Assembly: GCA_002245135.1 (NCBI GenBank)
Contig: NGBS01000584.1
Location: 248,001 to 312,000 of the forward strand
Length of the DNA: 64,000 bases
Reading direction: 5' to 3'
Origin: Proteromonas lacertae
Lineage: Eukaryota; Sar; Bigyra; Opalinata; Proteromonadidae
How positions within the stretch are numbered: position 1 is the first letter of the stretch; each line of letters opens with the position of its first letter. Under the pieces are notes generated by a model that had not been told where the DNA came from, did not search any database, and saw only the letters and a list, made by a program, of their open reading frames with translations. Both the position numbers and the translations under genes were made by a program. Of this stretch, positions 50,001-62,571 are shown in pieces.

Positions 50001-52697
50001 AATTTAATATCATTCTTTTGTGTATAAAAATAGGCATTTAAAAACTTCAAACATGTCATTTGATTCTCTACTTCATAACTATTAAATCGATCAATTAATA
50101 ATTCTTCTTGATTTACAGGAATAGTATTAAATGACCTATCAGCAATTTTCATTAAAATCATCCAATCACATAATAATTCAAGTGATTTTTCTGAATCTTC
50201 AATATTATCTTTATCAAATGGATGTAATACATTGTACAAGTATTCAATATCATTAATAAAGTCTTCATGTTTCTCATTGGATTCTATTTCTTGTTTTATC
50301 AAATAATGAATAATCGAAACGGCTTTCTGTTGTATTTCAGCAACTTTACATTTCATCAAATTAATTATTTCAGCAAGTACTAAATATCTATCTTTATATT
50401 TCATAAAAAATAAGAAGAAATCTTTACTAAGTATTGATTCAACAATAACTACTCCAAATTGATGCATTATTGAGAATAATTTTTCTCTTGATTGAAAAAA
50501 CTCACATGAGATTTTAAATATTTTTATATTACTCTTCTTATTAGAAGGAATGAATGGTATTATTCTACATAAACATAATCCATAGTAATATGATAGTGTT
50601 TTATCAAAACTTTGACTTGGATTTTTAATACTATTTTTATTCTCATCTGTATTCTTCAATTCTTCAAGTAATTCATCAAATAATGGATGTTTCATTAATA
50701 ATTCACAATTCTTAGTGTCTGAAGCATATTTTGATATACAAGAGAGTATAAGATATAAATAATAAATATGTGTTGTTTTAAGATAATATATAAACCATTT
50801 CATATAGATATCATCAATATTCCCTTCAAATTTATACTCTGGGAATGTATAACATAAAATAAATGAAAAATATTCTAACGAATTCATATCTAACTTTTCT
50901 AATTTATTGTATAATACATTAGCAATTGTAGTGATATCTTTTTTGGAATCAATTTCTGGTTTTACTATAATTATTCTTGTTATTATATATAATGTATATT
51001 GTATCAATTCTTCTTCAGTTTCATGTTCTTCTTCAGTTTTATTATTAAACAATTCATTCATATGTTGTACAATAAAATTAAACAAATCATCAGCTTGACA
51101 ATATAAATACCTTAGATTATTCTCTTCATAATATAAAAGTGATGAAATAGTCTTGATAATCAAAGATAAAGAAATGTTAGTATAGATATCTTCAATATGA
51201 TTGGCTATGTATAATATCTTATGAATAATATTGGTTGATATTAAATCATAGTTAGTAAATGGTATTTGAGCCAACATACATACATCTTGTAATTTTATTT
51301 CGGTATATTTTGGATCACAAATTGTCTCTGAACAATTGACAGTTGGGCAATTCACTACACATTTTAATGGATCGAAATTATAAAACTGAAAATGAATTAT
51401 TACAAATCTCAATGCCTTTCGAACATATAATAAATAAGAAAGTAATTCTGTTCTATCTTTCATTACATAAAGTGATGAGAAATTCTTTATTATCAAGTCC
51501 AATTCTAGTAATTTCTTCTCTAATACGATAGTATCACATTCTTTATTCTCTTTAATTGCATCCTTTGTATTGATTACTATTGTTTCAACTTCTTTCAATA
51601 TATCAATTTCATCAAATGACATTTCTTTAAACTTGATTATGGTTTGATGAGACCAAGTGATATATTCGTTACAAATATAGTCAGTTAATGGATAATATTT
51701 TGAATAGTATTTATCTACTTTATTATCTGATTCTTTATTATCATCAATATCAATTTCATTATGATCAATATCTTTAACAGGTTTAGAATATTCTTTATTC
51801 TCATTTTTTGATTTACTTTTTGATTTACCTTTTGACTTTATTTTCTTTTCATGTTTGTGAGGTGATGAAGATGAAGAAGATGCTGATAATGGTGTAGATA
51901 ATGATGGAGATGTAGTAACTTTAGCTATTTGAATTGATTGACTAAATTCATCATCATTTTCACATTCACAATCAAATGGTCTAAGTGTATTAAGAATATT
52001 ATATTTCTGAACAACATTCTGGTATTTAAACATCTTCTCACCAAAATTAGTTTCAATTTTACATCCATTTTGAGTAAATCCAACACATGGATAATATAAA
52101 GATCCTGCCATTATTATAGTTGTTAATTCCTTAACTTCATTTTCATAGGTAAATATAAACTCATTTGTATCATAACAATTACCACATCCAACAGTATCAC
52201 CTTCTTCTATTATTGATGCTTTCACTGGGAAATCATCTCCTAAATATATATGACCATCACTATTATGTCCGATTGTACCTTTAAATTGACCAGGTAATGA
52301 TTGAAATATACATTTACTATAATTTATATGATCTGGAATAAAACCAATTGATATATTCCCTTTCAACTTTAAGACTGTTACTTCATAATAATAGAAATAT
52401 CTCTTTGATAAATATGGTGGTCTATACAATATAATAAATATCATTATACTTTGGATTACTTCTAAGTTCAAATCTTATTTCAACAGGTGATTCATTATGA
52501 GTTATTTCATATATCAAAGTCTTTGGATTGATTGGTTTATTATTAATCTCTAATATCCTATCACATATTTGTATCTGATTAGTTGAAGCAGCATCACTCA
52601 TCTCATAATCACGAGAAGATCGAAATGAACTAATATATATACCTTCACTATTCTTCTTTGAACTACAACAACTATTATTGTTGGAATTGTCTTTGTC

Positions 52698-52732
<35 letters not shown>

Positions 52733-53399
52733 AGCAACAACAACAACAGGAACTGTATGGTCGTGACATTTTTACTGTAAAACCAAATGGATGTCTACCA
52801 AATAGAATTGTACGAGTTTCATTGTTACTATTACTGGTATTGACTTCATTTGTTAGATTTTTATTACATTTGTCATTCAACCATGTTTCTTTTTCGTTTG
52901 AAAATACTGATGCAAATATGTGAGATAGACATATATTACATATGTTCATTCTACAGGTTGAAATTTGTGGAAATATCCATTTTTCTTTACAACAGCATTT
53001 GCAAAAACTATTTTCACATGATCTACAATTAACTAATTGAATAATAACATTAACATTATCATACTAATATCGTTTGACTTAATCAACTGCTGTGGACAAT
53101 TAAGACATCTTTCATCTAATGGACATAATAAAGTCTCGCTATTTAGTTTATTAGAAGTAAGTTACAATACCATTCACTGTATGTACCAAAGAATTTGAAG
53201 AAATTGAAGAGTGGAGATGCTGTAATGATACACTTTCTAAAGATGTATAAAAATATAATATAAATGTATATTTACTGTTGACCATGTGACAAGCTATAGA
53301 GAAATAAACAAAAAGAATATAATACCCTTTGGAAACAATTGTTGTTTCATTATCTATGTCTATATAATCGAATTTTTTCCACTGCAAATGTTGAAACAT
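47051..53399 (-). CDS. FYVE-like / PDZ / SPRY / LRR giant protein
   Basis: About 2060 aa. Start ATG 53399; four short 5' introns (28-38 nt) and one at about 52434-52461 join zinc-finger, PDZ and SPRY parts in frame. N-terminus: Cys-rich FYVE-like finger (CPLDERC, NCRSCENSFCKCCCKEKW, CRMNICNICL). Then a PDZ-like domain (FGRHPFGFTVKM ... ICDRILEINNKPI) interrupted by a poly-Cys/poly-Asn insert encoded by AAT repeats. Then a SPRY domain (YYYEVTVLKLKGNISIGF, GNCYDTNEFIFTY, YYPCVGFTQNG). A Lys/Ser-rich linker and ~800 residues of helices follow. Then LRRs (FESLNLSKNRLSDNFM, LLVINISNNKL) and a C-terminal alpha/beta part. Likely a phosphoinositide- or membrane-associated scaffold; no orthologue recognised. 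Confidence 0.78.
52703..52731. repeat. (AAT)n trinucleotide repeat in coding exon
   Basis: About ten ATT/AAT units on the + strand, read as a poly-Asn run inside the PDZ-like region of the giant protein. A likely slippage site. Confidence 0.85.
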
Positions 53400-53556
53400 T
53401 TCTCAAGAATAGAAAAACTAAAAAAAAAAACTACTTCTCAAGCCTGAAATTTAATGGCTTGACTTTGTAAACTTTTAACTGAATGATAATCATTTATAAA
53501 ACACATCTAAATACATCATAATTATTAAATATAATGATTATTCTTTAAAAGAAATG

Positions 53557-54855
53557 TTATAATTGAGTAATAGCTTCTTCTATTTTCAATCTTTTACTTG
53601 GATTCCAATGTAGCAAACCTTCAATAATCTTTAAAATATTAGATGGACCTACTACATTCGAATACAATAACTTCTTTCTAACTGAATATTGAATGATTTC
53701 ATAAATATTCCTAAATGGCAATTCAAAGTTATAAAGATAATGTATTATAACCCCATAAGTCCAAATAATACTTTGTTGTTGAGATATATAACTAGAAATA
53801 AATTTCTCAGGAGGATAATACAAATAATTCTTTTTGCCATTATATGAAAGTGGATCAATTATAATAACATCGTCATACAAATATAATGAAGAAGCAGTAA
53901 TATCATTTATCTTTAAATTGTCTTGTACTATTGCTCCATTCAATAAAGTTCCAATTTCTATTATATATTGCTTGAAAGTAACTAAATCCACTTCAGTTTG
54001 ATTATTCCGTTTTGCTGTATTGATTAATAATTCAAAATTAGATTCTGGAAATGAATCTTGTATTATGAATAATAACTCTTTATGATATATAATATCTATT
54101 ACATTAATAAAACGTTTATAATTATTTATTGCACCTATCATTACTTTCATTTCATTTACTTCTGATAATAATATATACTGAGGTATTACTTTTAGATTAT
54201 ATTTTTCATTTTTAAAGTCTTTACATACTTTCACTATTTCATACTGTTTACATTCTTGTGATGCTAAACTGGATATACTTTTGGTTATTATGTAATTATG
54301 AAGACATGAATAATGGGGTAGTTTTGATCTTATATGTGTAAATGATATTGAATCTAAATCTGTATTTGTATTATTACTATTTAAATCATTCAATAATTGA
54401 TTCCTTAACTTTTGTCTTGCTTTTTTACCTCTATATTGTCTTTGTAGGAATAATACTACTTTAATTCTTTGAAGTAATTTAGCTCTTTCATTCTCTGGAG
54501 GAGGATTAAGGCATCTATCTAACTCCTACGAATAAACAACATATAATTATTTTATATACTTCTTTAGTTAATTCTAGTTCTGTTTGCAATCTTTTAATAT
54601 TCTGTTGCAAGTATAAGAACATCATTTTTGACTTTGTGATATCATCCTCATCAAATTCATAGTCAACAGATAAATCACAAAATTTCTATATATTATACAA
54701 CAAAATATTACTTTAAAGTTAATAGCAGATAAAACATTCACTTTTGGTCCTTCACTCAATAATTTTTGTAGCTTTTTATTGTCTACAACATAACTGTTGT
54801 CAGTGTTAGTCTCAACACTCACTTGAGTTACTTCTTCCTCCTCTTCTTCTTCCAT
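53557..54855 (-). CDS. IQ-motif protein with pseudokinase domain
   Basis: Three exons from ATG 54855 (MEEEEEEEVTQVS); introns at about 54687-54713 and 54530-54562. About 410 aa. A short acidic/coiled-coil N-terminus leads to an IQ-like calmodulin-binding motif (VVLFLQRQYRGKKARQKLRN). Residues ~150-410 follow a kinase fold: NLKVIPQYI (beta3, Lys kept), VQDNLKINDITASSLYL in place of the HRD loop, IIIDPLS for DFG, YPPEKFIS (APE), IIWTYGVIIHYLYNFELPF (helix F) and LLHWNPSKRLKIEEA (helix I). The HRD Asp and DFG Gly are absent, so a pseudokinase. Calmodulin-regulated scaffold is inference. An AAAACGAAT element lies 14 bp upstream of the start. Confidence 0.75.
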
Positions 54856-54971
54856 TTATAAAAATAATATTCGTTTTGAAAGTAATATTTTTCTGTTTTA
54901 TTCAAAATCCATCAAACAAACAAGAATAATAATATCATTTTAAATTTAATTATATTAATATAAAATGTAAT

Positions 54972-57891
54972 CTAATCAAATTTCTTATCCATAAACAACA
55001 TAAATCTATTTGCATATGGAAAGGGAGGTTGACAGGATATTCCACGTCTATCAAAAGCAAATGATTTAAAGAACAATTCACCTCTCTTATAATTATCATA
55101 TTTAATCAAAGTATCAATAACACCAAAGAAATAGATATGTTTCTTATCACTAGATAATAATCCACCACTATCTCTTTGATAAAATGGAACTCCAGGTATT
55201 TTCTTCACTGATTTTGTAAATGGTTGTTCTCTATTATGAACACCAACTAATAAACTATAATCTATTATACTATGTGATGCTAAGAAATCAGTATCAGCTT
55301 TTAATTGGTTAATTAATGTTGTTTTTAAAGCAGGTCCTACATGAAATGGTTCTTCAACATCTAAATCTTTCAATGCAATATTTGGATTCTTTTCACCTTT
55401 AGTAAATCTACCAACCCAAGAACCTTTCAAATCATATTTCCAATGTATATCATAAGGAGTATTGAATAAATTCCCCATCACTACAAAATATATTCTTTTA
55501 CCACCAGTTTTATGTTTTGAAAATCTCATTTGATGTGCACCCATGTAATGGATTAATAGTGTATCTTTATTAGTTAATATATGACTATAATAATCTTGCA
55601 ATGTTCTTCTCAACAATATATGTTCACCATGACTCACTGTTTTTACCATATATTTGCCATCTCTTGTATAATAGAAAAATGAACCACTTTTACCTTCAGA
55701 ACATAATTCAGATAATGAAGTTAAATCACCTCTCATCAAACCTTCCAATAACTGTTGTGGACCAATTGATTGTAAATATTCATTTGCAGAAACTCTCCAA
55801 TGTTCTCTTAACTTCTTAAACACCATTGGAGCATAATCTACAAATCTACAAACTGGCTGTTCTTCTTCACCTTCTATCCTTGGTGGAACAATTGAGAATT
55901 TTTCTTTCATTGTGTAATCATCTCTTTCTAACGGACGATCTGCTTCAGCAGCAGTTCTACTAACAGCTAATCGAATACCATTCATTAGATTCAATACCAT
56001 ATTCCAACTCTCATGTCCAAAATCTATTATCATTCCTTGGGATTGTGACATTGATCTTGTTTCATTATCTTTTCCTTCTTCTAATACTTCATTATTGTTG
56101 TTATAATTGTTTATATCTGATGGTAATTGTGGTTCATCCATTGCTACATCATCAACTTTTAAATGAAGTGAAGATATCACATCATCTGGATTAAAATGAA
56201 GTGAGGCAATTTGATTATTTGTTATTGTTTCTGTATCTTCTGGTAATTCACCATACAGTATTCGATTAATTATTTTCTGCATATTATCAACTCTATCCAT
56301 TAACATTAACTGTTGTTTAGCTGCTTTTTTCAGTAAATCATTTAAATCATTTTGTACTGTTTTATATTTTTCTATTATTCTATCTTTTTCTCTACTTGAT
56401 TTCTTTGATCTTATTTTTGTTGTGGTGGATGTTGTTCCTGTTACTTCTGATGTTAATGCTTGAGTTTGTTGATTTGCATTTTCATCTAATTTTGTTGGAG
56501 TTTCTAATATTGCTGATGGCAAGTCCTTATCTGCTGGATTTGGCGTTTTTCTGTGCTTATGTTTATGATGTTTTGGTGTTGTTGTTATTATATTATTACT
56601 GTTTTCTTTAATAATTGTAGTAGTTGTAGTAGTTGTAGTAGTAGTAGTTGTTGTTGTTGTTGTATCTGTATTATCAGCTGAGACTGTAGGTATTTCTGTG
56701 TTGGTTATTGGCGGTGGAACTTTCACATTACTATTATTATTATTATTATTATCAGTATTTACTTCAACTTCATCAATATTTACCATGGTTGTAGTATTAT
56801 CATTTGTTGAAGTTACAATTGTTGTTATATTTTTATTATTCACTTTCACAGGCGATGTTGATGTTGAATTTACATTAAAACCATCACTTGCAGTAGAAAC
56901 ACCAACTGAAGTAGAAACACTATTTAAATATGATTTTGAAGCATTAGATGTATCTCTCACTATATCCTTTAAATTACTAACTAAAGACTTTTTAACTGAT
57001 AATCTTCTTTGTTTTTTATCATCATCTAACATTGTTAAACTGTCATTCAATATTCTTGCTGTGATTGAGACATCTCTCATTGATATTTTCAATGTTTCTG
57101 ATATTTGAATTAATGCTTTTGATTTATCAAAATCTCCTTCTATTATATAACTTGGATCTGTACTTGGATTGACATTTACATTGCTATTCATTAAACGTAA
57201 TATATCTGGATATTTAGATGTAGCTATTTTGAAATCTTCAAAATTGAACTTTCCATCATTATTCATATCTATCAAAGCAAAAGATTTCTACTTCAAAAAA
57301 TATATAATGATATATGTAAATACTTTTATATACTCATCAGATGCTTTACTTTCAATTGATCCTGTTAATGATACCATTATCTGTGCAACTGATTTTATCA
57401 TTATTGCCCATTCTTCATATGTAATATAACCACTTCTATCCATATCTAATAATCGAAAAGAAAATCTCATCTTTTCATCTTCTGTTCCTCTTGTCATAAT
57501 ATGAAGTGATGTAATATAATCTTCAAAAGTTAGAGCTTCTACATTTTTTACATCAAATGCATTAAAATATAAATCACACAATGCTGATTTCTTAACATAA
57601 CCAATTAATCCCATACATTTCCTAAAACCATTTCTATACCAAGCATAAATTATGATTAAAAAATAATACACATCAATGGTCATATCTGGTCGACATCTTT
57701 TAATAAAATTATTGTAGTATAGTCTTATCTCTTCGATTGAGAATTTAGTTTTTTCCTAAAACAAACGTATGCATTATATATAATACTGATAGTGCAACCA
57801 TTTCAGATGGAATAACATCTCCTTTCTTGATAGATTTGATTGTTGAACTAATTCTATCCAGTAGAGTTGAAGCAAAATACCTGCTTGACAT
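54972..57891 (-). CDS. EF-hand / PIP5-kinase fusion
   Basis: Phosphatidylinositol-phosphate kinase with an N-terminal calcium sensor. Four exons from ATG 57891; introns at about 57746-57776, 57628-57666 and 57287-57322; about 960 aa. N-terminal ~190 aa resemble a neuronal-calcium-sensor module (SIEEIRLYYNNFIKRCRP, EF-hands DMDRSGYITYEE and DMNNDGKFNFED). A ~250-aa Thr/Asn-rich linker with a poly-Thr run follows. The C-terminal ~350 aa are the PIPK catalytic domain: SGSFFYYTRDGKYMVKT, FVVMGNLF, YDLKGSWVGR, DFLASHSIIDYSLLVG, FFGVIDTLIKYDN and the specificity loop ISCQPPFPYANRF. All key motifs are present, so it should be active. Calcium/PIP5K fusions are known in Plasmodium. Probably makes PI(4,5)P2 at membranes under Ca2+ control. 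Confidence 0.9.
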
Positions 57892-58241
57892 TATTTCAAC
57901 AATATATTTCAGTTGTATCAAAAATTAAGTTTAAAAAGTTGCAAAATAATTCAGTATAGCGAAGAAAGAAAAATACACTTCAAATACACTCCTTTTTTAA
58001 TTTGTGATAAAATTAGAATATGTAATGTACTTTGTTAGATAATTGTTGTAAAGGTATTTTTGATGAGAGGAAAGCAAAAGAAGTAATTAAAACCTAAACT
58101 CATAAAATTAACACTAAATATGATATTATTATATATGAAATTAAATAAGGCAAATCTTATTTTTGTTATTACATTAACAGATAATGAGCAATGTGAAAAT
58201 GAAATAAATAGAAACGAATCTATTTTTTGAATAATTTTAAA
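57892..58241. other. Intergenic region between divergent genes
   Basis: 350 bp between PIP5K and Mic19 starts. AT-rich; no gene or RNA recognised. It contains GAAACGAAT at 58211-58219, 23 bp before the Mic19 ATG. Confidence 0.5.
58211..58219 (+). promoter_or_regulatory. GAAACGAAT promoter-proximal element
   Basis: GAAACGAAT 22-30 bp upstream of the Mic19 start. The same core occurs at a similar distance before several other genes in the window; function is inference. Confidence 0.4.
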
Positions 58242-58823
58242 ATGGGTGCTTCTCAATCATTAGGCTTCGATGATCCTGATATGCTTGAAAAAGAAACACC
58301 AATTGCTGTATATTTTTTCATTATACAATGAAAATAGATCAGTGAGCAACTTGTTAACAGATTAACAGGACAAGAGGATAAAGAAGTAGAGTATATGATA
58401 TTAGAATAATATAATTATAGTTTATGTTATGATGAGGAGACTCGCCGTGCAACATATGAAAGAGTATAGTTTTTTGGATTTTTATCTATCTTATAGGGTA
58501 GAAATGATATGAGAGAAGAAATAAAAGAGTGGATGGAAAATAGCTCATCAGATGTGGATGATGAGTTAGAATTCTTCGGTGCTTTAGCTGCAGATAATAA
58601 AACCCATAAAGAACAAATGAAAAAAGAAAATCAAGAATTGCAAAAATCAATTCAGATGGAAATGAGGAAGAAAAAGCATCATGAATCAAAAATACGTCAA
58701 TCTTCATTAAAATGTGAAAATGCTTTGCAAGATATACTAAATTGTTATGATGAACATAATAACAACATTATGGAATGTCAATTTCTAGCAGAATCGTATA
58801 AATTATGTACATCCTCTTTCTAA
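58242..58823 (+). CDS. CHCHD3: MICOS subunit Mic19/CHCHD3-like
   Basis: Inner-membrane MICOS component that holds crista junctions (family knowledge). Four exons; introns at about 58308-58337, 58392-58421 and 58466-58498. About 160 aa. The N-terminus MGASQS is a canonical N-myristoylation site, as in CHCHD3. A short ISEQLVNRLTGQ segment matches the conserved family element after the myristoyl tail. A charged coiled coil (residues ~60-115) follows, then a C-terminal CHCH domain with twin CX9C motifs: CENALQDILNC and CQFLAESYKLC. Without removing the three mini-introns only the last exon is visible, which would lose the myristoylation start. Indicates true cristate mitochondria. Confidence 0.88.
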
Positions 58824-58930
58824 TTTATTATTTTTTTTCTTTAATTATTTAATAGATTGAATAAACCATAATGAAATAAATAAATAGTAGATAAATGTAA
58901 AACATTGCTTGCAGAGAATAAAAGTCGATT

Positions 58931-58939
58931 GGCGCGAAA
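58931..58939 (-). promoter_or_regulatory. E2F-like box upstream of RAD50
   Basis: GGCGCGAAA, the reverse complement of TTTCGCGCC, 64 bp upstream of the RAD50 ATG (longer match TTGGCGCGAAAAA). Identical core to the box before WRNIP1; the only two such sites I found in the window. Confidence 0.55.
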
Positions 58940-59003
58940 AATTCCAATTCAAAAATTTTCTCTTCATCTCTTCAACTATTGAATTTATAATTATTATTGA
59001 AAT

Positions 59004-61633
59004 ATGTCCTCAATTAATAAGCTACAAATAAGCGGCATAAGAAGTTTCAAGCCTGATAAAGAAAGTACTATTAAATTCTTTCATCCTTTCACTTTGATCA
59101 TTGGTCCAAATGGTTCCGGCAAAACAACAATTATTGAATCATTATTAGCTGCTACTACAGGAGAATTTCCTGCTAATTGTCCAAAAAAGAAGGTATCATA
59201 ATTACATGTTATTCAACAGGGGTTTCTACATGATCACAAGCTATATGAATCAGCCACAGTGCCAGCTAAAGCAAAACTCCAATTTGAAGGAGTAAATAAT
59301 CACACTTACACCTGTTTGAGGAATTGGAAGAGTGAACACAAGCGAGACAACGCAGAACCATCTCTATCAAGTGTAGGTTCATCCTTAAAAGATGAAACTG
59401 ATGATGTATTGTTTAATTATTCTAAAATTTCATAGAAAAGCATAGATACACGTTGTGCTGAATTAGATGATTTGATTCCTAGTCTATTAGGAGTATCTAA
59501 AGCCATATTAACCAATGTAATTTTTTGCCATCAAGAAGATTCAACTTGGCCATTTCAGGATAGTACTGTAGTAAAGAAGAAATTTGATGCAATATTTGAA
59601 TCAGATAAATACACCAAAGCAATAGATGAATTTAAGAAGGAGAAGAAGAAATTAGTATAATAATTATCATATTTATGTTATGTATAATAGAATGATAGTG
59701 CTATAGAGTATCAGAATCAATATATAGCAGCTAGGGAGATATTCAACACTGTCATTGATATAAAAAATGAAATAAAAAAAGATGAGGAAATCATATCCAA
59801 TGAAGATAATGATTTAAAAGTAGAAGAAGGATTACTGTTGGAAAAAACAAAGAAATACGATGAAATGATAGAAGTATTTGAAAGTTATAATAAAGCAATA
59901 GTAGATACAGGTAAACTAGAAGGTGAATTAAAATCATGTTTACAGCATATTGAAGAAAAGAAAAATGAAATAACAAACTTATATACTAAAGAAAGTGATT
60001 TAGAGTTGAAGAAACTATTAGAAAGTCAAGAATCATTGAAAATGCAATTGCAGAAAGGAATTGACAAGAAGCAGAAAGAGTTTGAAAACTATAAGAATGA
60101 ATTGAATAAAAAGACAAAGTATTTATTATTAATAATTATTTATTTTTATATTATAGTGAGTTTAATGATAATGAAAAGAATATAGCCATAATTAAACAAA
60201 AGATTTATAATATCAATGAAAGAAAGGAAGAATTAGAGAAGAATATAAAGAGTATTTGTGAAAAGTGTAATATCAGATATGAATACAATAAACTCAGTGA
60301 AATAATATCAAAATTAGAAATTGAATTGAAAAAGAAGAAAGAGGAAATACAGAATGAAGTAAAATCAGTAGAAAAAGAAGCAAATTCAAAGAAAGAAGGT
60401 TTAGTAAAGGAAAGATTAAGAATTGAACAGTTAAAACAAAATTCAAATAACTTAATAAAACCATTACAAAATAATATAAACGCTTTAGAAAATGAAAATA
60501 AAAAGATGAAAAGTGAATTGAATAGTTGTGAAAGAAACAGTAAAATCGCTGACTTGAATAAAATCAATCAACAAATAGAAGATTGTCAAAAATATATCAA
60601 TAAAACGAATATAGAAGAATTAGAGAATGATTCTAAAAGATTTGAAAATGAAATTCAACAGTTGAATAAAATGATCAAAGAAATGGAAATAAAGAAAAAA
60701 GATTTTGATAAATTTCAAACACTCAATACAAAGATTGACTTTTTAGATGATAATTTAAAGAAAAAACAAAAACAATTAACAGATATATTAGAAAAACAAA
60801 AGTCTAAATTTGAAGAATTAGATATACCCGCTTATTCAGTAGAAGCAATAGTAAATGAATATCAAACCACTCGTACTAGTATTGAAACAGAATTGAATGA
60901 AATTGAATCAAAAATGAACAGGTTAAAAGTGGATAAAAGAGATGTTGATATTAAATATGACACTGTAGCAAAAGAATTGAAAAACAAGAAAAATGAGAAT
61001 GATGGAATATTTGATGATTTGAAAAGATTATTTAAAGAATGTGTATATTAATTATTCTATTTATATTATAATAGAATATGAGTGATAATGATATAGATAT
61101 ATATTATGACAAAATGAATGAATTACGTCAAAATATTAAGAAAATTAACAGTGATATTGATGTTTATAGAAATATGAGAAAAGTGCTACAAGGTCAAATG
61201 AAGAAAGGATGTACAAATAAATGCTGTCCATTGTGTGAGAGATCAATGACAAATGAAGAGATGAATAAAGTATATATATATATATATTAATAAATATTAT
61301 TTTAATAGTTTAAAACCTCAGTGGAAGGAAAGATTCAAGATCCACGAATAGATGAAAAGATACAGCAACATCAACAGAAATTAAAAGAATTAGAAGAGAT
61401 AGTACAGAAGTTAGATAATAACTATGATAGTGCAAGAAGATTGCATGATATAAAGAATGAAATACCTGACTTGGAAGAAAGAGAAAAAGAGTTTAAACAA
61501 CAAGTGAAAGAGTTTCAAAAGAAATTAGAAGAATTAAACAATCAACAGGATGAGATTAATAAGAAATACACTAAAGTTTTAGATGTAAAAGCAGTTATAC
61601 AAATATTATCACAGACAATAAGAGAAGTAGAAG

Positions 61634-61665
<32 letters not shown>

Positions 61666-62518
61666 TTCATTTAGGATTTACAACATGAGAAATCAAAATG
61701 TAAAAGTGAATTTAAACTAAAAGGTGTAAATACTGATGAAATAGAATCACTTACTGAAAAACTACAAAATTCAATTGATAGAAGAAATGAATTAACTCAA
61801 AAGAAGATGAGTACTTTAGAATCAATGAATAACATAAATACAACAATACAACAATATACACAGAAAATGAGTAGATGTAAAGAAACAAGAGATTTAATAG
61901 TTGAAAATACAAAGAAAAAGAATGAATATGAGGTAAAAATAAAAGAAAATAAAGAAAAGATGGATAAATACGTTGAAGAGATTAAGAAATATGAAAATGA
62001 GAATAAGAATGTTGATGAGAATTATGTAAAGATAAAACAGAAAGAAAATGAGTTGAATCAAATATGGAATAAGAAAATAGAAGAAGTGAAAGTGAAAGAA
62101 AAAGAGATTGATAAAGTGTATTATCAATTCAAGAATATCTCTGTATATTTTAATCACTTATTTATATATTAATAGTCAACTAACCAATCATATGATTCAA
62201 AGACGTTAAACCTAGAATTAGATCAACTGACGGAAAATACACAAAAGATAAATCAAAAGAAAAAAGAGATTTCTGATAATATAAAAACTTGCACTGAACA
62301 ATTGAAGAGTTTAGATGAGAATTTAGCTAGTTTCAATGAAGAATTTGTTCAAATAAAAAAGAATTTACAATACAGAGATTGTCTTCATAAAGCTGATGAT
62401 ATTAGAAGTAAAATTAACAAAATCAATGAATCTTTACCAAAATCAATATCAGTTGATAATTATTCAGAACAAATACAGAATATGAGGAATGAAATTGATG
62501 AAATACAAAAAATGTATT

Positions 62519-62571
<53 letters not shown>

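Noticed and set aside
56396..57108. Plus-strand frames of 71 and 136 aa
   Set aside because: Antisense to the Thr/Asn-rich linker of the PIP5K fusion; low complexity only.
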